Assembly: GCA_946480015.1 (NCBI GenBank)
Contig: CAMLIL010000050.1
Coordinates: 1-40,326, forward strand
DNA: 40,326 nucleotides
Source of the DNA: an uncultured Oxalobacteraceae bacterium
GTDB taxonomy: Bacteria; Pseudomonadota; Gammaproteobacteria; Burkholderiales; Burkholderiaceae
Reading direction: 5' to 3'
Part shown: one piece after another, positions 16,267 through 27,341 of the stretch
Position numbering within the stretch: the stretch's first letter is position 1
Layout of the letters: every line of letters begins with the position of its first letter
Program-made: the position numbers and the translations under genes
The notes under the pieces: generated by a model
The model's input: only the letters and a program-made list of their open reading frames with translations
Told to the model about the DNA's origin: nothing
The model's database searches: none

Positions 16267-16275
16267 AAAAAACAG

Positions 16276-16288
16276 TTATTTAAAATAA
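16276..16288. promoter_or_regulatory. dyad TTATTT-A-AAATAA, operator candidate
   Basis: Perfect 6-base inverted repeat with one central base, starting 10 bases after the -10 hexamer, at the expected transcription start. A position suited to repression by the adjacent GntR protein; AT-rich dyads can also occur by chance. Confidence 0.4.
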
Positions 16289-16320
16289 TGATGCAAAAGC
16301 ATCCAGGAGACGCGGCACTC

Positions 16321-17985
16321 ATGAAAATCAAACACTTAGCATTGATGGTGTTGGGCGGCGCGGTGTCGGCCTCCCTGCATGCGGTGCCGCAGAAGGACGA
16401 GGCGCGCTGCGCCGGCCTGTCGGCCAAGGCGCTCAAGTTCAGCGACAAGACTGTGCGCCTGGAGGCCAGCCGGCTGGTTGCCGCGACGGCCGCATTGCCG
16501 GCGCACTGCGAAGTGACCGGCAGGCTGCGCGAGCGCACCGGTGTGGCCGGGCAGAAGTACGCGATTCGCTTTCACCTGCGCCTGCCGATTGCGTGGAACA
16601 AGCGTTTCCTGTTCCAGGGTGGCGGTGGCAGCAACGGCGTGATCGGCAACGCCGAGGGTGCGCTCGGCCCCGGCCAGCCGCCGGCGCTGGCCCAAGGCTA
16701 CGCGGTGGTAAGCCAGGATTCCGGCCACGACAACGCCACAAATTCCGACCCGGCCCACAACGGCCAGCTAACCTTCGGCTTCGATCCGCAGGCGCGTGCG
16801 GACTACGGCCACGCCTCGCTCAAGGCGGTGGCGGTGGCGGCCAGGCAGGTCTTGCGCCAGTACTATGGCGAAAAGCCGCGCTTTTCGTACTTCGTCGGCT
16901 GCTCCAAGGGAGGACAGGAGGGCATGATGTTCGCCCAGCGCTATCCCGAGGAGTTCGACGGCATTCTGGCCTCGGCACCGGGCCTTTCGCTGCCGCGCGC
17001 CGCCCTTGCCGAAGCCTGGGATGTGAAAGCCTTCGGCGCCGTCCTGGGCGCGCCGGTGGCCGCCCAGCTGCACAAGAGCTTTGCCGATGCCGACTTCACC
17101 CTCGTGCGCGCGTCCGTGCTGGAGGGATGCGATGGCGACGACGGCCTGGCCGACGGCATCGTCGGCGACTCGCAGCGCTGCACCGATGCCAAGGTGCTGC
17201 CGCGCCTGCGCGCCAAGGCCTGCAGCGGCGACAAGGCCGAAGGCTGCCTGTCGCAGGCGCAGATCGACGCGCTGCTGCAGTCGCGCCACGGACCGAAAAA
17301 CAGCAAAGGCGAAGCGCTGTACAGCGACTGGCCGTGGGCCGCCGGCGTGGCCGGCAACGACTGGCGCATCTGGAAAGTCGGGCTGGCCGACGGCAGCGTG
17401 CCGGCCCTGAACGTCATACTCGGCGGCGCGTCGCTCGCGTCGGTCTTCACCACGCCGCCGACGCCGCTGGGGGCTGACCTGCAAGCGCTGGCGAACTTTC
17501 AGACCGGCTTCGATTTTGACCGCGATGCGCAGAAGATCTATGCCACCGGGGGCGGTTTCAAGCAGTCCGCATGGGCCGATATGGGCGCGCGCTCGCCCGA
17601 CCTGTCGGCCTTCCGCAAACGCGGCGGGCGCATGATCGTGCCGCATGGCGATTCCGACCCGGTGTTTTCGGTGAACGACACGCTGGCATGGTGGCGCGAA
17701 GTCGATGCCCTCAACCAGGGCAAGGCCAGCAGCTTCGTGCGGGTGTTCCCGGTGCCTGGCATGTGTCATTGCTCCGGCGGCCAGGCGGTGGCCAACTACG
17801 ATGCGTTCGCCGCCCTGGTGAAGTGGGTCGAGCACAGCGCCGCCCCCGCGGCGCTGGCCGCCACGGCGGGGCCGGGCTCGCCCTGGCCGGGCCGTGAGCG
17901 GCCCGTGTGTGCCTATCCGGCCGTGGCGCGCTACAACGGCGCCGGCGATCCGGAAAAGGCGTCCAGCTTCTCGTGCCGCATATAA
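16321..17985 (+). CDS. tannase/feruloyl esterase family enzyme, exported
   Basis: 554-residue tannase-family serine esterase, which cleaves aromatic acid esters (gallate, ferulate, p-coumarate or terephthalate-type half esters). A signal peptide (1-22) is followed by the alpha/beta fold with the lid. The family CS-D-HC triad is visible: C194-S195 in GCSKGGQEG, D446 in HGDSDPVF, and H483-C484 in GMCHCSGG; C194 and C484 should form the disulfide. The acidic loop DGDDGLADGI is the usual calcium site. The ATG at 16321 has CAGGAG upstream and opens the signal peptide. It is followed after 14 bases by an aromatic-acid transporter, so the released aromatic acid is probably imported. Which ester is cut is unknown. 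Confidence 0.88.
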   Translation: MKIKHLALMVLGGAVSASLHAVPQKDEARCAGLSAKALKFSDKTVRLEASRLVAATAALPAHCEVTGRLRERTGVAGQKYAIRFHLRLPIAWNKRFLFQGGGGSNGVIGNAEGALGPGQPPALAQGYAVVSQDSGHDNATNSDPAHNGQLTFGFDPQARADYGHASLKAVAVAARQVLRQYYGEKPRFSYFVGCSKGGQEGMMFAQRYPEEFDGILASAPGLSLPRAALAEAWDVKAFGAVLGAPVAAQLHKSFADADFTLVRASVLEGCDGDDGLADGIVGDSQRCTDAKVLPRLRAKACSGDKAEGCLSQAQIDALLQSRHGPKNSKGEALYSDWPWAAGVAGNDWRIWKVGLADGSVPALNVILGGASLASVFTTPPTPLGADLQALANFQTGFDFDRDAQKIYATGGGFKQSAWADMGARSPDLSAFRKRGGRMIVPHGDSDPVFSVNDTLAWWREVDALNQGKASSFVRVFPVPGMCHCSGGQAVANYDAFAALVKWVEHSAAPAALAATAGPGSPWPGRERPVCAYPAVARYNGAGDPEKASSFSCRI

Positions 17986-17999
17986 CACAGGAGCCGGCA

Positions 18000-19364
18000 A
18001 TGACTCAGCGCCCCGCCATCGATGTGCAAACGCTGCTCAACGACAGCCGCGTTTCCGCCTTCCAGTGGACCATCTACGTGCTGTGCTTCATGATCGTGCT
18101 GCTGGACGGCTTCGACACGGCGGCCATCGGCTTCATTGCTCCCTCGCTGATCACCGAATGGGGCGTGGCGCGGCCGGCGCTGGCGCCGGTGCTCAGCGCC
18201 GCCCTGGTCGGGCTGTCGGTGGGCTCGCTGCTTGCCGGCCCCATGGCCGACCGGCTCGGGCGCAAGCGGCTGCTGGTCGGCTCGGTGGGCCTGTTCGCGC
18301 TGGCCAGCGTGGCCTCGGCGTATGCCACCGATCTGGTCGGGCTGTCCGCGCTGCGCTTGGTCACCGGCATCGGCCTGGGCGCGGCCATGCCCAACGCGAT
18401 CACCATGACCAGCGAATTCTGCCCTGAACGCAGCCGCGCCACCGTCACCAACGCCATGATCTGCGGCTTTCCGCTGGGCGCGGCGCTGGGAGGCTTCGTG
18501 GCCGCCTGGATGATTCCGCAGTGGGGCTGGCGCAGCGTGCTGCTGGCCGGCGGCATCGCGCCGCTGGTGCTGACCGGACTGCTGCTATTGCTGCTGCCCG
18601 AATCGGTGCGCTATCTGGTCGCCAGCGGCCAATCGGTGGAGCGCATCCGCGCCGTGCTGTTGCGCATATCGGATCGCGCCCTTCATGCCGGCAGCTTCTT
18701 CCTGACCGAAACGCGTACCGGCGTGGCCGGCAAGAGCGGGCTGGCGCTGGTGCTGTCGCCGGCTTACCGCGCCGGCTCGGTGTGCCTGTGGGTGGCTTAC
18801 TTCATGGGCCTGGTGATCTTCTATTCGCTGATCAACTGGATGCCGGTGCTGTTCAAGGACGCCGGCATCGCTCCCAAGGATGCCAGCATGATCGCCGCCC
18901 TGTTTCCCCTGGGCGGGGTAGGCGCGGTGCTGTTCGGCTGGCTGATGGACCGCTTCAATCCCAACCGCATCATCGCGGTCGGCTTCGGGCTGACCGCGCT
19001 GGCGATTTTTTCCCTGGGGCGCTCGACCGGGCACCTGGGCCTGCTGGTGGCGATGGTGATCGTTGCCGGCGCGGTGATGAACATGTCGCAAGCGTCGTTG
19101 CCGGCACTGGCCGCGGCGTTCTATCCGACCGAGGGCAGGGCGACCGGCGTGGCATGGATGCTCGGCATCGGCCGCACCGGCGGGATCGCCGGCTCGTTCC
19201 TGGTCGGTGAACTGGCACGGCGCCAGGTGGCGCTGGCCGATATCTTCGCCGTGATCGCAGTGGCCGGCCTGCTGGCGGTGGCCGCCTTGCTGACCAAGCA
19301 GTTCCTGCATCCGGAACCGGATGCCGCCGCCGGGTTGCGCGGCGGGGTAGCCGGCATGCATTGA
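18000..19364 (+). CDS. MFS aromatic acid:proton symporter
   Basis: 454-residue, 12-helix major facilitator of the aromatic acid:H+ symporter group (PcaK/BenK/MhpT type). Family features: DGFDTAAIGFIAPSL in helix 1, GPMADRLGRKRLL between helices 2 and 3, and GWLMDRFNPNRII in the second half. It should carry a hydroxybenzoate or hydroxycinnamate into the cytoplasm. The ATG at 18000 has CAGGAG upstream and begins the usual cytoplasmic tail. It forms an operon with the tannase gene. The catabolic genes for the aromatic ring are not in this window. Confidence 0.88.
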   Translation: MTQRPAIDVQTLLNDSRVSAFQWTIYVLCFMIVLLDGFDTAAIGFIAPSLITEWGVARPALAPVLSAALVGLSVGSLLAGPMADRLGRKRLLVGSVGLFALASVASAYATDLVGLSALRLVTGIGLGAAMPNAITMTSEFCPERSRATVTNAMICGFPLGAALGGFVAAWMIPQWGWRSVLLAGGIAPLVLTGLLLLLLPESVRYLVASGQSVERIRAVLLRISDRALHAGSFFLTETRTGVAGKSGLALVLSPAYRAGSVCLWVAYFMGLVIFYSLINWMPVLFKDAGIAPKDASMIAALFPLGGVGAVLFGWLMDRFNPNRIIAVGFGLTALAIFSLGRSTGHLGLLVAMVIVAGAVMNMSQASLPALAAAFYPTEGRATGVAWMLGIGRTGGIAGSFLVGELARRQVALADIFAVIAVAGLLAVAALLTKQFLHPEPDAAAGLRGGVAGMH

Positions 19365-19431
19365 TACGCCGCGATGCTGATGTGGATTTCGTCCCCGCCT
19401 GGTTCGCAGTGGGGCGATCCGGAAAAGGGTG

Positions 19432-19455
19432 TTCCGGTCTCGACCACTACCGGAA
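19432..19455. other. small hairpin between convergent genes
   Basis: TTCCGGT (19432-19438) and ACCGGAA (19449-19455) form a 7-bp stem with a 10-base loop in the 116-base gap between the transporter and the convergent DUF1906 gene. Possible weak terminator; no T run. Confidence 0.3.
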
Positions 19456-19480
19456 ACGATGCCGAAGAAATGGTGACTTC

Positions 19481-21049
19481 TCAGTCGTGGAGGTACATGA
19501 CAAAGCTTTTGAAGCGCGCTCCAAGCCACCAGTCGTCGCCGCTGCTGCCATAGCGGCGGTTTCGGCTGCCTGCCTGCGATTGCAGCGGTTGCAGCACGGT
19601 GCCGTCGGCGGTGCGCCTGGCGCTGTGGCCGGGAACTTCCGGCACCACGACGGTAATGTGGCCCGAGCGGCCTTCGGCCTCGCGGTCGGCGCAGATGATG
19701 CCGACGGCGCCGTCGTTCACCGCCCCCTGCATGCTGGTCAGGTCGAGCGCGCGGCGCCAGCCGAACTGGGGGCCGTAGTCGCGCAGCCAGTCGTGCAGGT
19801 CGTCGGCGCGCAGCTCATCGACCGTGTGGTCGTACACGACAGGCGGCGTTAAGCCGCGCAGGAAGGCCGCCACGGCTTTGTCGGTCCACCACACGCGCGG
19901 CAGATAGACTTGGGCGAGGAAGCAATAGTCGGCGGCATACACGTTGCAGTAGGTGGCGCCTTTTGTCGCATCGGGCAGGTAGCGCGCACTGTTTTCGACA
20001 TCCATCCAGTCTGCCAGCCGGGTGAGGGCCTGGCTGCGTTCGGCGGGCGGGGCCGATGGATCGCGCAGGGGCAGTTTGCTTTCGCCCAGTGGATACGGGT
20101 GCGCGCCTGCGTTATCGCGCCGCGCCGAACGCTTGTTGCGTGCCAGGTGAGCCTCGGGCAGCACCGGCACGGATAGCGGAGCAAGGTTCCACAGCGGGCC
20201 GGAAGGCTTCTCCAGATCGCTGGCCGCGACATAGCCGGTAAGCTCGCCTTCGTCGAGTGTCACGCTCGCCAGCACCCAGCCATAGCCGGCCTCGCCCAGG
20301 ACCTTGATGGGTGTGGCGTGAGGCAGTGCGCCGAACACCGGCCGGGCGTCGTCGCGCGGCATCTCGCGCAGCCTGACCTCTGGATCGCGCACCACCCACA
20401 GGCCTTTGCGCCGCTTGTCGGTGGTGCTGCCCAGCACGCGGAATTGTCCGAAGTCCGGCTTGCCGTCGCAAGCCTCCCATGCCGAGCCGAGCTCGCACAG
20501 TGCGGCAGTGTTTACGTGCTGCTTCACATCCCAGTCGCCGTAGCCGGTCGATTCGCGCCATCCGGTGGCTTCGGCCAGCCAGGTGTAGCTGACCAGATCG
20601 GGCGCGGCTTTCAGCAGGCGGCAGGTCAGCCCGGATCCATACACGCCGATGGCGTAACGGTCGCCATCGCGATTGAACACTTCGTTCACGGCCTGGAAAT
20701 AGGGCAGCACATTACGCTGGATCTGGGTCTTGCTGAAATCGGCGTCGACGGCAAAATAGATCGCCGATCCGGGAGGCTGGCCCAGTTGGGCCGCATGCTG
20801 GAGCGCACTTTGCGCGTCCAGTTCGCCACGCGCAGCGCTGAAATCGGCCTCTTCGCGCCCCCGGTCCTGGTAGACCACCGCCAGATCCAGCCCCGCGGCG
20901 GCGATCTGCAAAGCCTCGCTGCGGCGAACCACCTTTTCGCGCATGGCCGTGGTGCGCGAGTAATAGCGCACGACGAATTGTTGTCCGGCCGCCGCGAGGC
21001 AGGGTGCGGCAACATCGCACCAACGGTTGGTCGACAAGCCTTTGAGCAT
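19481..21049 (-). CDS. DUF1906-SH3-Cys/His peptidase protein (putative cell-wall hydrolase)
   Basis: 522-residue three-part protein. Residues about 1-195 are a DUF1906 (GH25-like TIM barrel, as in mycobacterial Rv2525c) with its acidic strand IYFAVDADFS (D102, D104). About 216-282 resemble an SH3 domain (LWVVRDPEVRLREMPRDD ... GYVAASDLE), often a cell-wall binder. About 340-522 carry a Cys (C368 in TYCNVYAADYC) and a His (H464 in RSGHITVVVPE), spaced as in CHAP/NlpC-P60 amidases. It therefore looks like a bifunctional peptidoglycan enzyme. There is no signal peptide, so it would need a dedicated export route or lysis; a contractile-system effector is possible. Divergent from the DUF4337 gene. 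Function is inferred from domains only. Confidence 0.68.
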   Translation of the reverse strand: MLKGLSTNRWCDVAAPCLAAAGQQFVVRYYSRTTAMREKVVRRSEALQIAAAGLDLAVVYQDRGREEADFSAARGELDAQSALQHAAQLGQPPGSAIYFAVDADFSKTQIQRNVLPYFQAVNEVFNRDGDRYAIGVYGSGLTCRLLKAAPDLVSYTWLAEATGWRESTGYGDWDVKQHVNTAALCELGSAWEACDGKPDFGQFRVLGSTTDKRRKGLWVVRDPEVRLREMPRDDARPVFGALPHATPIKVLGEAGYGWVLASVTLDEGELTGYVAASDLEKPSGPLWNLAPLSVPVLPEAHLARNKRSARRDNAGAHPYPLGESKLPLRDPSAPPAERSQALTRLADWMDVENSARYLPDATKGATYCNVYAADYCFLAQVYLPRVWWTDKAVAAFLRGLTPPVVYDHTVDELRADDLHDWLRDYGPQFGWRRALDLTSMQGAVNDGAVGIICADREAEGRSGHITVVVPEVPGHSARRTADGTVLQPLQSQAGSRNRRYGSSGDDWWLGARFKSFVMYLHD

Positions 21050-21145
21050 TTGCCTGATCTTTCAAGTGTGAGGAGGGCCATCATTTTAATTGATTCATTG
21101 GCAATGACTTCGTTTGTCTATCTCGCAGTCAACTGGCGAAGGCGC

Positions 21146-21180
21146 GATCACGTTATGCGGCCAGGCATAACAACGTGATC
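21146..21180. repeat. nested inverted repeat over the DUF4337 start
   Basis: GATCACG (21146-21152) and CGTGATC (21174-21180) enclose TTATGC (21153-21158) and GCATAA (21165-21170), loop GGCCAG, with a three-base bulge. The right arm ends six bases before the ATG at 21187. It could be an operator in the divergent promoter region or an RNA hairpin that affects translation. Confidence 0.5.
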
Positions 21181-21186
21181 ACCACA

Positions 21187-21777
21187 ATGGAAATCGACCC
21201 ACTCGACACACTCGAACAAACCACCGAGCGCTCCAACAGCCGCCTCAACATGCTCGTCGCCATCACCGTGGCGCTGCTGGCGACATTCATGGGCATCTGC
21301 AAGGTCAAGGATGACAATATCGTCCAGGCCATGCAGCAGGCCCAGGCGGATAAAGTCGACCATTGGGCCTTCTACCAGGCCCGCAACCTGCGCGAAGAGG
21401 TCGCCCGCACCACGCTGACCCAGCTCGAACTGGCCAGCATGACGGCTCAGGGCGCCCAGCAGCAGGCCTACCAGGCCGCCATGGAGAGCTACCGCAAGCT
21501 GGCCGCTGAACAGCACAGCAAGAAGGAAGAGCTCAAGGGCCAGGCCGACAAGGACCAGCAAGCCTACGACGCCGGTAATTTCCGCGACGACCAGTTCGAC
21601 CTGTCGGACGCCTTGCTTGCCATCGCCGTGTCGCTGCTGGCGATCACTTCGCTGACCCAGCAGCGCTGGCTGTATGGACTGGCGATGGTGCCGACCGCCT
21701 TCGGCCTGCTGATGGGCCTGTCGGGCCTGCTGGGATGGGCCATTCATCCGGGCGGGCTGGTCAAACTGCTGTCATAA
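21187..21777 (+). CDS. DUF4337 family membrane protein
   Basis: 196-residue membrane protein. An N-terminal helix (about 20-36, NMLVAITVALLATFMGIC) is followed by a charged, Gln/Lys-rich coiled-coil region (about 40-135) and two C-terminal transmembrane helices (about 138-160 and 163-188). This layout matches DUF4337, whose function is not known. ATG 21187 is preferred; a GTG four codons earlier lies within the inverted repeat. No good ribosome binding site is seen. Divergent from the putative cell-wall hydrolase, across 137 bases. Confidence 0.72.
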   Translation: MEIDPLDTLEQTTERSNSRLNMLVAITVALLATFMGICKVKDDNIVQAMQQAQADKVDHWAFYQARNLREEVARTTLTQLELASMTAQGAQQQAYQAAMESYRKLAAEQHSKKEELKGQADKDQQAYDAGNFRDDQFDLSDALLAIAVSLLAITSLTQQRWLYGLAMVPTAFGLLMGLSGLLGWAIHPGGLVKLLS

Positions 21778-21840
21778 ACATGACTATTTGCCGGGCGGAT
21801 CCCCCGTCCGACAAAGTGTTTGCTAAACTGACGGGCAAGA

Positions 21841-21858
21841 TATGGTAACGTGACCATA
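21841..21858. promoter_or_regulatory. 18-bp near-perfect palindrome before the BNR lipoprotein gene
   Basis: TATGGTAACGTGACCATA: eight of nine base pairs are complementary around a central CG, only one A/G pair is broken. It ends 23 bases before the start of the next gene. LacI/GalR-type operators have even symmetry with central CG, and TGGT...ACCA is also seen in GntR sites. The regulator is unknown. Confidence 0.55.
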
Positions 21859-21881
21859 GCGCATCGTCAGGAGACAGGTAC

Positions 21882-23207
21882 ATGGTGGCAAGATGGCTGG
21901 GAGTGTTAAGCATGGGAATATTGGCAGCGGGCTGCGCCGCCACGGGCGAAACTAGCCCCCAGGCCCCGGTCACCATGCTGGACGTGGCGCCGGGATGGGC
22001 GAACAATTCGGTCAATACCGTGGTCTTTCGCCGCAATTCGCTGGTGACCCATGGCGACACCCAGTTCGTCGCGTTTTACGACCAGAACGCCTACGTTGTG
22101 CTGGGCAAGCGCAAGCTCGACGCGGCGCACTGGGACCTGCGCACCACCAAGCTGCGCGGCAATGCGCGTGACGCGCATAACTCCATCAGCATCATGGTCG
22201 ATGGCGCCGGCTACCTGCACCTGGCATGGGACCACCACAACCACCCGCTGCACTACGCGCGTTCGATCGCGCCGGGTTCGCTCGACATGGGGCCCAGCAC
22301 GCCGATGATCGGGACCGACGAAAACTCGTTGACCTATCCGGAATTCCACCGCCTGGCCAACGGCGACCTGCTGTTCCTCTACCGCAACGGCGCCTCCGGC
22401 CAGGGTAACCTGGTCATGAACCGTTACGACACCGCCAGCGCCACGTGGAGCCGTGTGCACAGTAACCTGATCAGCGGGGAAGGGCAGCGCAGCGCCTATT
22501 GGCAAACCTTTGTCGACCAGCTGGGCACGGTGCACCTGTCATGGGTGTGGCGCGAGTCGCCGGATGTGGCGAGCAATCACGACATGGCCTACGCGCGCTC
22601 GCGCGACGGCGGCAAGACGTGGGAAGATGCGGACGGCAAGCCCTACCAGCTGCCGATCACGGCGGCATCGGCGCGTTATGCGGCGCGCATACCGCAAAAC
22701 AGCGAGCTGATCAATCAAACCTCGATGGGCGCCGACAAGGCCGGCCGGCCGTACATCGCCAGCTACTGGCGTGCGCAGGGCTCGCAGGTGCCGCAATACC
22801 ACCTGCTGTACCACACCGGTCAGGCCTGGTCGCAGCTGGACCTGAACTTCCGCAGCGCGCCGTTCAGCCTGTCCGGCGCGGGCACCAAGGCCATTCCGAT
22901 CGCCCGCCCGCAAATCATCGTCGGCACCGGCAGCGGCCAGCCGTCGGCCGTGCTGGTGTTCCGCGATGCCGAACGCGGCAGCAAGGTCTCGGCCGCCTTC
23001 GTCGATATCGCCAAGGGCAGCTGGCAGTTGGCCGACTGGACGGCCGAATCGGTCGGCGCCTGGGAACCGACTTACGATACCGAACTGTGGCGCCGCGACG
23101 GCAAGCTGAATCTGTTTGTCCAGAGCGTGCAGCAGATCGACGGCGAGGGCAGCGCCAGCGTGGCGCCGTCGATGGTGCGGGTGTTGCAGTGGCAACCACG
23201 GAAGTGA
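21882..23207 (+). CDS. BNR-propeller lipoprotein, lyase-like
   Basis: 441-residue lipoprotein (lipobox LAAGC, Cys18) with a BNR_4-type seven-bladed propeller. Asp-box-like SRDGGKTWED and repeated W/HY strand ends are visible. The segment HNSISIMVDGAGYLHLAWDHHNHPLHYARS (split: HNSIS, then DHHNHPLHY) matches the His-rich core of the PL25 ulvan lyase, PL27 rhamnose-glucuronate lyase and GH145 families. These attack Rha-GlcA linkages and leave unsaturated uronate. That fits the GH88 and kduI/kduD genes further right, but specificity is inference. The ATG has CAGGAG upstream. An 18-bp palindrome precedes it. Confidence 0.7.
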   Translation: MVARWLGVLSMGILAAGCAATGETSPQAPVTMLDVAPGWANNSVNTVVFRRNSLVTHGDTQFVAFYDQNAYVVLGKRKLDAAHWDLRTTKLRGNARDAHNSISIMVDGAGYLHLAWDHHNHPLHYARSIAPGSLDMGPSTPMIGTDENSLTYPEFHRLANGDLLFLYRNGASGQGNLVMNRYDTASATWSRVHSNLISGEGQRSAYWQTFVDQLGTVHLSWVWRESPDVASNHDMAYARSRDGGKTWEDADGKPYQLPITAASARYAARIPQNSELINQTSMGADKAGRPYIASYWRAQGSQVPQYHLLYHTGQAWSQLDLNFRSAPFSLSGAGTKAIPIARPQIIVGTGSGQPSAVLVFRDAERGSKVSAAFVDIAKGSWQLADWTAESVGAWEPTYDTELWRRDGKLNLFVQSVQQIDGEGSASVAPSMVRVLQWQPRK

Positions 23208-23219
23208 TCTAATGCTCGG

Positions 23220-23858
23220 ATGAAAAATACTCTCCTATATCTCTTCGACCCCTTGTGCGGCTGGTGCTACGGTGCCTCCCGCGGGGTGGCCGACCTCGTG
23301 AGCGCGCATGGCATCACCGTCGAGCTGCTGCCCACCGCCCTGTTTTCCGGACCGAACGCGCGGCCGATGAATGCCGAGATGGCGCATTACATCTGGAACA
23401 GCGACCTGCGCATTGCCGCCGCGACGGGGCAAGCGTTCAGCGAACGTTACCGCGATCAGGTACTGGCCGACCACTCGCAAAGCATCGATAGCGCTCCCGC
23501 CACCATGGCGCTGACGGCGGTGCGGCTGACCGAGCCTGCCCGGGAACTGGAAGCGCTCAGGGCCATCCAGCACGCGCGCTATGTGGAGGGGCGCGACATT
23601 ACCTCGTCTGAAACGCTGCGCGCCGTGCTGGCGGAACTTGGGCTGGAGCAGGCTGCGGCACGGGCGGCACAACCGGATGCTGTGCTGCTCGAAGCCAACC
23701 ACGCGCGCATCACGCGGGCGCAAGGTTTGATGCAGCGGTCCGGTGCGGGCGGCGTGCCGACCTTCATTGCCGACAACGGCAGCCGGCAATGGCTGGTGCC
23801 GTCCAGCGCCGCCTACGCGCACCCGCAGACGCTGTTCGCGCACCTGCAGGCTGCATGA
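23220..23858 (+). CDS. DsbA-family thiol oxidoreductase-like protein
   Basis: 212-residue thioredoxin-fold protein of the DsbA/FrnE group. The active site is CGWC (DPLCGWCYG, residues 10-18) near the N-terminus and the cis-Pro loop is GGVPTFI; the helical insertion lies between. No signal peptide, so it acts in the cytoplasm, like FrnE or 2-hydroxychromene-2-carboxylate isomerase relatives. It starts 12 bases after the BNR gene, possibly cotranscribed, though a functional link is not obvious. Confidence 0.82.
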   Translation: MKNTLLYLFDPLCGWCYGASRGVADLVSAHGITVELLPTALFSGPNARPMNAEMAHYIWNSDLRIAAATGQAFSERYRDQVLADHSQSIDSAPATMALTAVRLTEPARELEALRAIQHARYVEGRDITSSETLRAVLAELGLEQAAARAAQPDAVLLEANHARITRAQGLMQRSGAGGVPTFIADNGSRQWLVPSSAAYAHPQTLFAHLQAA

Positions 23859-23994
23859 GCTTCAGGGATTGAGCGACACGACGGTGACCGATTGCGGCGC
23901 CTGACAGGCAGCGACAGCCCGTCGAACATTATGCGTGGCGATAATGGAATCGGCATCGATCCGTCCGCATGAGGTAAAAAAGAGATTCGTATCG

Positions 23995-24006
23995 GTTATC
24001 GATAAC
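23995..24006. promoter_or_regulatory. GTTATCGATAAC operator (GH2 copy)
   Basis: Perfect 12-bp palindrome with central CG, typical for LacI-family operators. The identical 12-mer precedes kduI (36786-36797) and a one-base variant precedes the propeller gene (37082-37093). The regulator is not encoded in the window. Confidence 0.62.
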
Positions 24007-24110
24007 AAAAAGTGCTTCTTGCGTGCCGGGAAAGATGCTACCATTTTCGCGCAATCGATCAGCGGTGGCGCGCCCCCGCAGCTTGTTCAGCGCAGTATTG
24101 AGCGCATGCG

Positions 24111-27276
<3,166 letters not shown>

Positions 27277-27288
27277 GGGTTGAAACGA

Positions 27289-27322
27289 AAACGCTGTCCT
27301 CGCGAAGGCGGGGACGGCGTTT
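27289..27322. terminator. bidirectional hairpin between GH2 and Fic genes
   Basis: AAACGCTGTCCTCGC (27289-27303), loop GAAG, GCGGGGACGGCGTTT (27308-27322): 15-bp stem with two wobbles. It starts 12 bases after the GH2 stop and lies in front of the convergent Fic stop. Its GTCC(T/C)CGC core is shared with the hairpin at 37924-37972. Confidence 0.7.
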
Positions 27323-27341
27323 CGGCCAGGCTGGTGGCCGC

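Noticed and set aside
21103..21177. 24-codon plus-strand ORF ending at the DUF4337 start
   Set aside because: Only a weak ribosome site and its end is formed by the inverted repeat; no second case supports it, unlike the leader ORFs of the regulators.
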